From Actinomycetota bacterium (GTDB lineage: Bacteria > Actinomycetota > Acidimicrobiia > Acidimicrobiales > Ilumatobacteraceae), in assembly GCA_026393475.1 (NCBI GenBank), contig JAPLAA010000031.1, forward strand, positions 1-33,883: a stretch of DNA of 33,883 nucleotides. The letters are read 5' to 3'. Made by a program: the position numbers and the translations under genes. The number at the start of each line of letters is the position of its first letter. Position 1 is the first letter of the stretch. Of the stretch, positions 22,470-28,982 are shown piece after piece. A model generated the notes under the pieces. That model was not told the origin of the DNA and did no database searches. It saw only the letters and a program-made list of their open reading frames with translations.

Positions 22470-22766
22470 TCAGGCGCCGTCGGGGCCGGCGTCGAGCTCG
22501 TCGGTGGCGGCGAAGGGATCGTCACCGAGCGTCGGCTCGTCGGGATCACCGAAGCACTGCTGGAGCTTGGCCAGCAGGCCGGGGGGCATCTCGTCGTTCT
22601 TGCACTTCTGCGACACCACGAGCTTCAACTCGGCGTGGAAGTCGAAGGCCTGGAAGCAGTCGGGGCACTCCTCGAGGTGGAAACGGATCGCGACGCGGGT
22701 CTCCTCGGACAGCTCGCTGTCGAGGAAGGCGTCGAGTTCTCGCAGTGTCTCGTTGCAATCAGCCAT
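22470..22766 (-). CDS. rsrA: Zinc-binding anti-sigma factor, RsrA/RshA type
   Basis: 98 residues. The ZAS motif H30-x3-C34-x2-C37 (HLEECPDC) with C4 and C55 corresponds to the zinc ligands and redox cysteines of Streptomyces RsrA. Under reducing conditions RsrA holds SigR inactive; disulfide stress oxidises the cysteines, expels zinc and frees the sigma factor. The start overlaps the sigR end by 8 nt, so the two are translationally coupled. The C-terminal third is acidic and low complexity. No mycothiol biosynthesis gene is in the window. Confidence 0.92.
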   Translation of the reverse strand: MADCNETLRELDAFLDSELSEETRVAIRFHLEECPDCFQAFDFHAELKLVVSQKCKNDEMPPGLLAKLQQCFGDPDEPTLGDDPFAATDELDAGPDGA

Positions 22767-23367
22767 GGGTGGCGGTCTCCGTCGAACCCTCCGGCGAAGC
22801 GGGGGAAGCAGGGGTGGGAACGAGGCCTCGTGCCTGCGCGTAGTCCATCAACCGCTTCTGCATCGCCTTTCTTCCCCGGTGCGGCCGCGACATCACGGTG
22901 CCGATCGGGATGTCGAGCATCTCGGCGATCTCCTTGTACGCGAACCCCTCCACGTCGGCGAGGAGAACGGGCAACCGGAACGACTCGGGGAGCTCCTCGA
23001 GCGAGCGCTTCACCTCGTCGTCGGTGAACAGGTCGAACATCTGGTCCTCGGCGCTGCGTGACGCCGACTGGAGCGCACCGATGCGCTTGTACATGTACAG
23101 GTCCTCGACGTCGTCGAGGTCGGTCTCGACCGGCCGACGCTGCTTGGCCCGGTAGGTGTTGATGAACGTGTTGGTGAGGATTCGGAACAGCCAGGCGCGC
23201 AGGTTGGTGCCGTCCTGGAACGACGCGAAGCTGCGGTACGCCTTGAGGAACGTCTCCTGCACGAGGTCCTCGGCGTCGGCCGAGTTGCGGGTCATGCGGA
23301 GCGCGGCGCTGTACAGCTGGGGGGCGTACTGCATCGCCTCCTCTGCGAACGCGGTCCGATCGGCCAT
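22759..23367 (-). CDS. sigR: ECF sigma factor, SigR/SigH type
   Basis: 202 residues. Region 2 contains [17 protein letters not shown] (31-47) and [18 protein letters not shown] (56-73); region 4 contains [17 protein letters not shown] and the helix-turn-helix [17 protein letters not shown]. Followed directly by rsrA it is the oxidative/disulfide stress sigma factor of actinobacteria. Residue 162 is proline in RPHRGRK where the family normally has leucine, one base away from CTG. The ATG is supported by TAGGGT 7 nt upstream. The C-terminal tail after ~185 is Pro/Ser/Thr rich. Confidence 0.93.
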   Translation of the reverse strand: MADRTAFAEEAMQYAPQLYSAALRMTRNSADAEDLVQETFLKAYRSFASFQDGTNLRAWLFRILTNTFINTYRAKQRRPVETDLDDVEDLYMYKRIGALQSASRSAEDQMFDLFTDDEVKRSLEELPESFRLPVLLADVEGFAYKEIAEMLDIPIGTVMSRPHRGRKAMQKRLMDYAQARGLVPTPASPASPEGSTETATHG

Positions 23368-23374
23368 GGGCTCG

Positions 23375-23380
23375 ACCCTA
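23375..23380 (-). promoter_or_regulatory. -10 box of sigR
   Basis: TAGGGT within GCGTTAGGGT, 7 nt before the sigR ATG, suggests a leaderless transcript. SigR-type promoters (GGAAT then GTT) would be expected for autoregulation; a CGTT is present but the -35 side is a poor match. The remainder of 23381-23436 is GC-rich with no other signal. Confidence 0.5.
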
Positions 23381-23436
23381 ACGCACGACGCCCGCGGCCG
23401 TCCGGGGCGATCGGTCGGGTACCGGTCGGGTGCCCG

Positions 23437-23976
23437 TCAGTGGGCGTCGGGAGCGACGAAGGTGTCGATCGACGCGACGAAGCGTTCGAGCATGTCGGCG
23501 AGCTGCACCCGTTCGGCCGGCTCGTAGGCGCCCATCAGGTGGGCCATGAGGCGGCCGCGGCGCTCGGCGACCTCGGCGTGACGTGACGCGCCGGCCGCGG
23601 TGATCGCCACCATGACGACGCGGCCGTCGTCGACGCTGGTGCTGCGTGCCGCGAGGCCGGAGCGAACGAGGCGCTGGACGGCCCGGGTCGCAGTGGACGG
23701 ATCGACGCGCAGCGCGTCGGCGAGATCGCTCATCCGCCAGCTGGGTTGCTGCGCCAGCAGATCGAGGGTGTCCATCTGACCCTGTTCGAGCGCATCGTCG
23801 CCGCTGCCGAACAGGTGGTCGCGCAGCGCGCTCATCGCCGCGCCCCGGCGCAGCTCGATCCACGCGAGGCCGACGCGCACGGCGAGATGGAGTTGCTCGG
23901 GATCGGCGAGATCGACCGGGCAGGGGTCGGCCCGTGCGTCCTGGGTGGGACCGTCCAGCGGCTCGGCGGGCGACAT
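23437..23976 (-). CDS. MarR-family transcription regulator
   Basis: 179 residues. The winged helix is at about 75-150: MDTLDLLAQQPSWRMSDLA, then recognition helix VDPSTATRAVQRLVRSGL and wing RSTSVDDGRVVMVAIT. Flanking helices supply the dimer interface. MarR proteins are usually dimeric repressors released by small ligands or oxidants. It is divergent from a hydrolase gene with 21 bp between start codons, and that gap contains GGGTACCC flanked by GTT and AAC, a plausible operator. It probably controls itself and the hydrolase; the ligand may be the hydrolase substrate (inference). Confidence 0.9.
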   Translation of the reverse strand: MSPAEPLDGPTQDARADPCPVDLADPEQLHLAVRVGLAWIELRRGAAMSALRDHLFGSGDDALEQGQMDTLDLLAQQPSWRMSDLADALRVDPSTATRAVQRLVRSGLAARSTSVDDGRVVMVAITAAGASRHAEVAERRGRLMAHLMGAYEPAERVQLADMLERFVASIDTFVAPDAH

Positions 23977-23982
23977 GCGGGC

Positions 23983-23997
23983 GTTAGGGTACCCAAC
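23983..23997. promoter_or_regulatory. Shared divergent promoter and candidate MarR operator
   Basis: TAGGGT (23985-23990, plus) ends 7 nt before the hydrolase ATG at 23998, and TACCCT (23991-23986, minus) ends 9 nt before the marR ATG at 23976. The two -10 boxes overlap almost completely within GTTAGGGTACCCAAC, whose core GGGTACCC is a perfect palindrome. A repressor here would block both genes. Confidence 0.55.
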
Positions 23998-24744
23998 ATG
24001 AGCGGCGACGCCGACCGCAGCGGCGGGCACCCGGATGGCCCCGACGACACGGGCGCGGGCCAGACCCCGCTCGAACTCGTCGGGGTGCTCGCCACGCAGG
24101 ACGTGATGCTCACGCCGACCCTGCGCCACGTCGAGATGTTCTCGATGCGCGGCCTGCTCACGCTGCTGTGGCACGAGCCGGTCGGCGTCGACGAGCCGCC
24201 GGCCGCGCTCGTGCTCTGCGGCGGCGCGATGGGCGGGCTGCTCGGTCCTGCCGATGGCTTGTACCACCGACTCGGCGTCGAGTGGGCGGCACGCGGCGTG
24301 CCCGTCCTGCGCGTGAGCTACCGGCGTCCGAACGATCTCGACTCGTGCTGCATCGACGTGGCCGCCGCGGTGCAGCTCGCGATCGGTGGCGCCGGTGCAC
24401 AGCGGGTCGTGGTGATGGGACACAGCTTCGGCGGTGCGGTCGCGGTGCGTGTAGCGGTCGGGCTGGAGGCGATGGTGGCGGGCGTCGTGACGTTCGCGAC
24501 GCAATCGGCCGGGTGCGAAGTGGCGGGTGGTCTCGCCGGACGTCCGCTGCTGATGTTCCACGGCGAGCGGGACGAGATCCTGCCGATCGAGGCGAGCGAG
24601 ATGGTGCGCATGATCGCGGGCACGGGCGAGCTGGTGCGGCTGCCCGGCGACGGTCACCTGCTGGCCAAGAGCGGCGACGCGATGTGGGAGCGGCTCGAGG
24701 AGTGGCTGCCCGCTGTGCTCGGCACCGACATCCCGGCGGGCTAG
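23998..24744 (+). CDS. Alpha/beta hydrolase (dienelactone hydrolase-like)
   Basis: 248 residues. Hallmarks are LVLCGGAMGG (71-80) near the oxyanion site, RVSYRRPNDLD, nucleophile S143 in GHSFGG (141-146), D192 in GERDEILP and H220 in GDGHLL. The first 25 residues are polar and likely disordered. The likely leaderless start and the shared operator tie it to the divergent marR gene. It could remove a toxic ester or process a xenobiotic, but the substrate is unknown. It is convergent with the zinc-ribbon gene; the 82 bp between contain GC-rich repeats of the GGCCCGGTTC type that continue to about 24838. Confidence 0.83.
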   Translation: MSGDADRSGGHPDGPDDTGAGQTPLELVGVLATQDVMLTPTLRHVEMFSMRGLLTLLWHEPVGVDEPPAALVLCGGAMGGLLGPADGLYHRLGVEWAARGVPVLRVSYRRPNDLDSCCIDVAAAVQLAIGGAGAQRVVVMGHSFGGAVAVRVAVGLEAMVAGVVTFATQSAGCEVAGGLAGRPLLMFHGERDEILPIEASEMVRMIAGTGELVRLPGDGHLLAKSGDAMWERLEEWLPAVLGTDIPAG

Positions 24745-24826
24745 GACGTCGTCACCGGGATCGTGGCCCGGTTCGGGCGGCCCGGTTCAGGTGGCCGGTT
24801 CGAGCGGCCCGGTTCAGGGGCCCGGT

Positions 24827-25903
24827 TCAGGGGGCCGGGTCGGGCGCAGGGTCCGGGACGTGGGGATCGGGCGCCGGATCGGGCGTCGCGGTCGTGGGCG
24901 GCGGCTCCGGATTCGTCGTCGTGGGCGGCGACGTGGTCGTCGGCGGATCGGTCGTCGTGGGCGGCGAGGTCGTGGTCGTCGGTCGCACCGTGGTCGTCGG
25001 CGCGACCGTCGTGGGGGTGCGCACGGTGGTCGCGGGCGCCGGGGCGTCGGTGGTGCCGGGGCTCGGCGCCGACTGGTCGACCGTGGGCGAACCGGCAGCG
25101 TCGGCTCCACCGGTCGACGAACCGGCCGTCGGGTCGTCGGTGGCGCCGAGGTCGCCCGGTTGCGGGTCGACGAACGCGGCGAGATCGTCGCCGGCGGGCG
25201 CGCCGGTGTCGCTGCCCCTGCCACCGCGGCGCCTCGTCGTGACGCGATCGGCCTCGGGATCGACCACCACGGACCCGTCGACGCCGGTCACCGGTACTGC
25301 GGCGCTGTCGACCGCTGCCGGCTCGGCGGGCGGCACCTCGGTCGATGCCGACGTGTCCCCGACGGCAGTTGCCGGGACGGCGCTCGGCGGCGTCGTCCCG
25401 TCGGGCGTCGGCGCCGTGCCGGTCGCCTCGGAACTCGGGTCGGAGCCGGTGGGACCGGACTCGGTCGTGGCCGCGATCGCACCCGAGTCGAAGGCGTCGG
25501 CCGAGGCGCTCGCGACCGCGGTCGGCAGCAGCGGGCCCCGGTCGACGGCGGCGGCCGCGGCGAGCACGGCTGCGGCCACGAGCGCGAACGCGCCCGCGCG
25601 GGCGCGCGTCCGCGAGTGCTGTCGTTCGGGCCGAGGACCGTGTGCAGCGGTTCGTGGCACGACCTCGAGCAGTGGCATCGTCGTGGCGGTCGTGGCGGTC
25701 GTTGCGGTCGTTGCGGTCGTGGCGGGCGTGGCGGTCGTGGCGGTCGTCGTCGTCGTCGTGACCAGCGATGCGGTCGTGGCGGTCGTCGTCGTCGTCGTGA
25801 CCAGCGATGCGAGCGCCGCTCGGGCGCATGCCCGGCAGTTCTGGTCGCCCCGGTGGAGGTCGGCGCCGCACACGACGCAGATCGGGATCATCCGGTCCGC
25901 CAT
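24827..25903 (-). CDS. Zinc-ribbon, Thr-repeat, single-pass membrane protein
   Basis: 358 residues from ATG 25903, with GGGAGGG 6 nt upstream. A four-cysteine zinc ribbon (C9, C12, C23, C26) opens the protein. Thr-rich repeats follow (residues ~32-75), including two identical 13-residue units, then a basic stretch and a hydrophobic helix (~103-120). The remaining ~235 residues are Ala/Pro/Thr/Asp rich, ending in TTTxxPPTTT and PDPAPDP repeats. The order suggests a cytosolic ribbon and a long extracellular, possibly wall-spanning and glycosylated tail. The repetitive DNA creates long open frames on the other strand; the ribbon, ribosome site and helix support this frame. Function unknown. Confidence 0.68.
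   Translation of the reverse strand: MADRMIPICVVCGADLHRGDQNCRACARAALASLVTTTTTTATTASLVTTTTTTATTATPATTATTATTATTATTMPLLEVVPRTAAHGPRPERQHSRTRARAGAFALVAAAVLAAAAAVDRGPLLPTAVASASADAFDSGAIAATTESGPTGSDPSSEATGTAPTPDGTTPPSAVPATAVGDTSASTEVPPAEPAAVDSAAVPVTGVDGSVVVDPEADRVTTRRRGGRGSDTGAPAGDDLAAFVDPQPGDLGATDDPTAGSSTGGADAAGSPTVDQSAPSPGTTDAPAPATTVRTPTTVAPTTTVRPTTTTSPPTTTDPPTTTSPPTTTNPEPPPTTATPDPAPDPHVPDPAPDPAP
25681..25811. repeat. 9-bp and 39-bp tandem repeats in the zinc-ribbon gene
   Basis: About seven copies of TCGTGGCGG-like 9-mers (25681-25749) run into two copies of a 39-bp unit ending in GACCAGCGATGC (second copy ends at 25811). The 39-bp unit encodes the duplicated 13-residue ASLVTTTTTTATT. All periods keep the reading frame. 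Confidence 0.85.
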
Positions 25904-26239
25904 CACTCGCCCTCCCCGGACGGGTGGTCCGACGGCATCCGCGATCGCTCGCACCGGACCGTGGTGGGGCGCGGCGCGAGACGGACGGGGCCGCCGGTGC
26001 ACCGGGACGTGGACGGAACGCGACGAGTTCGGATGCCCGGATCGTCCGATCACCCGGGATCCGGTCAAGCAGCGTTCGGGCGACCGAGCGGTGCGAGCTG
26101 GGAGGACGTCCTGATGACGGCCACCTGCGACGCCCTGTAAGACGGTGTCGCGGTGTGTGCATGGAGTTGACTGGGAGGGTCACGGACGACGCCCGTCGGG
26201 AGCGACAGCTCGACGGATCTGGCTCAAGGAGGATGCCGA
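25904..26239. other. 336-bp divergent intergenic region
   Basis: This is the longest gene-free stretch in the window, between the zinc-ribbon gene (minus) and an unrecognised gene (plus). It contains the GGGAGGG ribosome site of the former at its left edge and AAGGAGG (26226-26232) of the latter at its right edge. TTGACT at 26168-26173 could be a -35 for the plus gene, but no good -10 is seen. I find no RNA gene. Confidence 0.5.
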
Positions 26240-26872
26240 GTGGGCACGCCGCACGCGCATGCGTCGAGCGATGGGGGGATCCTTCGCGCGTGGCACGCCG
26301 CGGTGCTCCACGACGAGGTGCGCGGGCTGCTCCATCTCCGTGCGCAGCGCTTCCTCGAGATCTCCTTGGTGCCGTGTGCCGCCGACGCGGTCGGTCGCGT
26401 CGCGGGCGACGTCGCGCTGGCCGACAGCGTGCTCACCGCCGCACTGCGCCCCCGCATCGACGGAGGTGAGCTGGTGGCGCTGCTGGCCGGTCGCCTCGGG
26501 GTGCAGGACGAGCCGGCACCGCTCGTGCGTGGCCTCGATCAGGCGGTCCGCGACCTGCAGCGCTGGTTGCACCGGGCACTGCGAACCACCGCTCGCGCGG
26601 TCGGTTACGGCGAGCTCGGACGTCCGACCGAGCAGGGGTCGCTGCTCGGCGTGGTGGTGGTCGACGACGACGGGCGGATCGATCTCGCCCACGTCTCCAC
26701 CGCCGACCTCCGCCGGGAGCAGTCGTGGCTGCGGGCCGAGCTGGCCGACATCCGGGCACGCGGGTTGGTGCAGCCGCAGCACGCGATCACGTCGTTCCTG
26801 GAGTCGACGATGCCCTACGTCGAGACCTGGCCGGGCGTGCGCTGTGTGGCCGATCCTGCCTCACCGACCTGA
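26240..26872 (+). CDS. Protein of unknown function
   Basis: 210 residues from GTG 26240. AAGGAGG lies 7 nt before the start, the best ribosome site in the window. The sequence is mostly helical in the first 130 residues (repeated Leu/Ala/Arg heptad-like stretches), then a beta hairpin VVVVDDDGRIDLAHVS and another helix (LRREQSWLRAELADIRARG). It has no signal peptide, no membrane segment and only two cysteines. I do not recognise a family. The stop codon falls in a 12-bp tandem repeat (CGACCTGACAGC, 26865-26897). It is convergent with the next small gene, 53 bp away. Confidence 0.6.
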   Translation: MGTPHAHASSDGGILRAWHAAVLHDEVRGLLHLRAQRFLEISLVPCAADAVGRVAGDVALADSVLTAALRPRIDGGELVALLAGRLGVQDEPAPLVRGLDQAVRDLQRWLHRALRTTARAVGYGELGRPTEQGSLLGVVVVDDDGRIDLAHVSTADLRREQSWLRAELADIRARGLVQPQHAITSFLESTMPYVETWPGVRCVADPASPT

Positions 26873-26897
26873 CAGCCGACCTGACAGCCGACCTGAA
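26865..26897. repeat. 12-bp tandem repeat at a gene end
   Basis: Two copies and a partial third of CGACCTGACAGC. The first contains the TGA stop of the upstream gene, so translation ends inside the array. Confidence 0.8.
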
Positions 26898-26925
26898 CGG
26901 GCCGGTTCGTCGACCCGACCGCGAC

Positions 26926-27189
26926 TCAGCCGGCGTCGGTGGTGGCGTCGATCGTCGTGATCACCGCGCCCTGGGGGATCGCATCCTCCAGCAGGCTGCG
27001 CACGAACGCGAGCGCGTCGTCGGCATCGCCGACCGACACGTGCTCGGTGATGCTGACCGTCTTCGTCCCCACCTCGTGCGAGGCCAGTCCGAAGCGATGA
27101 TCCAGTTCGGTCATCAACGCCTCGGACGGAGCCTTGCGGAGCGTGATGACCGCGTGAACGTCGAATCCCATCGCGGCAGTCTTCACCAT
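26926..27189 (-). CDS. Small protein of unknown function
   Basis: 87 residues from ATG 27189 (or 81 from ATG 27171; neither has a strong ribosome site). The alternation of a strand (MGFDVHAVITLRK), a helix (SEALMTELDHRFG), strands (KTVSITEHVSV), a helix (DADDALAFVRSLLEDAI) and a strand (GAVITTIDATT) suggests a ferredoxin-like alpha/beta fold of the kind found in small ligand-binding or regulatory domains. No family is recognised. It is divergent from the SnoaL-like gene across 81 bp. Confidence 0.6.
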   Translation of the reverse strand: MVKTAAMGFDVHAVITLRKAPSEALMTELDHRFGLASHEVGTKTVSITEHVSVGDADDALAFVRSLLEDAIPQGAVITTIDATTDAG

Positions 27190-27258
27190 CGGCGTGCCGC
27201 CGTGTTCCCGAGCGGCTTCGGCTGCGCCTACGGCACGTCGTCGGTGCGGTCCGGCGCG

Positions 27259-27264
27259 TAGCGT
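27259..27264 (+). promoter_or_regulatory. -10 box of the SnoaL-like gene
   Basis: TAGCGT ends 6 nt before the ATG at 27271, another leaderless-type arrangement. Confidence 0.45.
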
Positions 27265-27270
27265 CGCCTC

Positions 27271-27852
27271 ATGGGGAGCACCGATCCGTCGTCCGATCTC
27301 GAACAGCGCCTGGCGATCGCCGAGGCGCGTCTGGCCCGCCTCGAGGCGAAGGAGGCCGTGCTGGCGACGTTCAACGAGTACCTCTACTTCCTCGACGTCG
27401 GGTATCCCGACGAGCTCGTGCCTGCGGTGTTCACCGCCGACGCGACGTTGGAGGTGCTCAACTTCCCGCCCGGCACGATGGCCGATCTCACCTTCGTCGG
27501 GCACGACGCGATCAAGCCGCTCTACGTGGCTCACACGGTGACCGCGCCGGCGATCCAGGGCGGGCACCACGCGAGCAACATCGCCATCGAGGTGGCGCCC
27601 GACTGCTCGAGCGCGCGGCTGTCGGCCTACTTCATGACGTCGACAGCTGCGGTCGGCATCCTGCAGGGCGGTCAGTACCAGGGCGAGGCCGTCCCCGACG
27701 GCGACCGCTGGCGGTTCCGCCACTACCGGATCCTCAGCGGATGGGGTTGGAAGGTGGCGAGGGACGCAATCCGGCCGGTGACCGACGCGATGCCGGCCGA
27801 GCGGGCGCGAGACGGTGCGCGTCCGGCGACGTGGGTCCCGCCGGCGGGCTGA
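27271..27852 (+). CDS. SnoaL/NTF2-like domain protein
   Basis: 193 residues. A short coiled N-terminal helix (LEQRLAIAEARLARLEAKEAV) leads into the NTF2-like cone: EYLYFLDVGYPDELVPAVFTADATLEV, then FVGHDAIKPLY, GGHHASNIAIEV, RLSAYFMT and WRFRHYRI. Members of this fold act as isomerases, cyclases, dehydratases or ligand carriers; the aromatic, His-rich pocket (GGHHAS) fits a small-molecule enzyme. Its stop codon abuts that of the convergent SDR gene with no gap. Substrate unknown. Confidence 0.82.
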   Translation: MGSTDPSSDLEQRLAIAEARLARLEAKEAVLATFNEYLYFLDVGYPDELVPAVFTADATLEVLNFPPGTMADLTFVGHDAIKPLYVAHTVTAPAIQGGHHASNIAIEVAPDCSSARLSAYFMTSTAAVGILQGGQYQGEAVPDGDRWRFRHYRILSGWGWKVARDAIRPVTDAMPAERARDGARPATWVPPAG

Positions 27853-28656
27853 TCAGCCGCGGCCGCCGGCCACGGCCAACGTCTGGCCGGTGATCCACGA
27901 ACCCGCCGGTGAGGCGAGGAACACCACGGCGGCGGCCACGTCGAACGGTTCGCCGAGCCGACCGAGCGGGATCGCCTTCGCCAGCGACGGCAACGCGTCG
28001 TCGGTGATGCCGCCGATGGTGGTGAGCGACTCGGTGGGGACGATGCCGACGGCGAGTGCGTTGGCCCGGATTCCCCGCGGACCGAGGTCGACCGCCAGCG
28101 TGCGCGTGAGGTGGTTCATCGCCGCCTTCGCGGCTCCGTAGGCGGCGAAGTTCGGCGACGGTGCGAGCGAACTCGTCGACGAGATGCCGATCAGCGACGA
28201 CCCGGGCTGCATCACCTTGGCGCAGGCCTTGGCTGCGAGGAAGTGCGGCCGCAGGTTCAGGTCGAACTGGCCGTCCCAGTGCTCGTCGGGCATGTCGACC
28301 GTGGCGTAGGTGCCCTTGTGTTCGGAACCGCCCGCGTTGCTGACCCACACGTCGAGGCGACCGAGCTCGGAGACGGTGCGCTCGACGAGTTCGTGGATGA
28401 AGCTGCTGTCGCGGATGTCGCCGGCGACGCCGATCGCTCGCCGTCCCCTCGAACGGACCTCGGCGACCACGCCGTCGATCTCGGCCTGCCGTCGTGCGGT
28501 GACCACCACGTCGGCGCCGCAGTCGGCCAGGCCGACGGCGATGCCTCGCCCGATGCCGCGGCCTGATCCGGTGACCACGGCGACCATGCCGTCCATCCGG
28601 AAGCGGTCGGCCAACGACCCGCTCGCACTGGTTGCCGCGTCTGCTGCTGCGCTCAT
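27853..28656 (-). CDS. Short-chain dehydrogenase/reductase
   Basis: 267 residues. Classical SDR: cofactor motif TGSGRGIG (29-36), NAGG (107-110), catalytic S160, Y173 and K177 (YGAAK) and a C-terminal GSWITGQTLAVAGGRG typical of FabG-like enzymes. Arg55-Arg56 after beta-2 favours NADPH. It oxidises or reduces a hydroxyl/keto substrate that cannot be named. A short Ala/Ser-rich N-terminal extension (1-20) precedes the fold. The 188 bp upstream to tRNA-Thr contain no gene I can support. Confidence 0.92.
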   Translation of the reverse strand: MSAAADAATSASGSLADRFRMDGMVAVVTGSGRGIGRGIAVGLADCGADVVVTARRQAEIDGVVAEVRSRGRRAIGVAGDIRDSSFIHELVERTVSELGRLDVWVSNAGGSEHKGTYATVDMPDEHWDGQFDLNLRPHFLAAKACAKVMQPGSSLIGISSTSSLAPSPNFAAYGAAKAAMNHLTRTLAVDLGPRGIRANALAVGIVPTESLTTIGGITDDALPSLAKAIPLGRLGEPFDVAAAVVFLASPAGSWITGQTLAVAGGRG

Positions 28657-28844
28657 GGCTGCACCTGCCTGCCTCGGGATGGTCGCGACGCCTCGGTCGG
28701 ACGAGACGTTGCTACCACGCAGTCCTCACGACGATCGTGTCGGGAGGAGCGGTCCGGGTGAGGCGCACACGCGGAGACGACGACCCGAGTGGGGCGTCCC
28801 GCACGTGTGGCGGAGACGACGGGCGCCGACGGGAGCCGGTGACC

Positions 28845-28920
28845 TGGAGCCCAGACAGGGAATCGAACCCTGGACCTTTTCATTACGAGTGAAATGCTCT
28901 ACCGACTGAGCTATCTGGGC
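28845..28920 (-). tRNA. tRNA-Thr (anticodon CGT)
   Basis: Full cloverleaf on the minus strand: acceptor GCCCAGA paired with TCTGGGC, D arm TAGCTCAGTCGGTAGAGCA, anticodon stem TTTCA/TGAAA around CTCGTAA (anticodon CGT, codon ACG) and T arm GGTTCGAATCC. CCA is encoded at 28845-28847. It lies 62 bp after the AddA-like gene and has its own likely promoter. Confidence 0.95.
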
Positions 28921-28930
28921 GCAGTCGGGG

Positions 28931-28936
28931 AGTCTA
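28931..28936 (-). promoter_or_regulatory. -10 box of tRNA-Thr
   Basis: TAGACT on the minus strand would start RNA about 4-6 nt before the mature tRNA 5' end. The -35 side is weak. Confidence 0.45.
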
Positions 28937-28982
28937 ACGACGCGCGATCGGCGATCACACGGAAAACCCGGCGGTCGCGACC

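Noticed and set aside
25681..25811. Possible CRISPR array
   Set aside because: Units are contiguous 9- and 39-bp repeats without spacers and lie inside a coding region; no cas genes are present.
24168..26114. Long plus-strand frames (about 450-650 codons) with Gly/Val repeats
   Set aside because: They run through the 3' part of the hydrolase gene and over the zinc-ribbon gene; the repeats keep all frames open, and only the minus frame has a ribosome site, zinc ribbon and membrane helix.
28657..28844. Small plus-strand gene running into tRNA-Thr
   Set aside because: The frame reads through the tRNA gene and has no ribosome site or protein-like composition.
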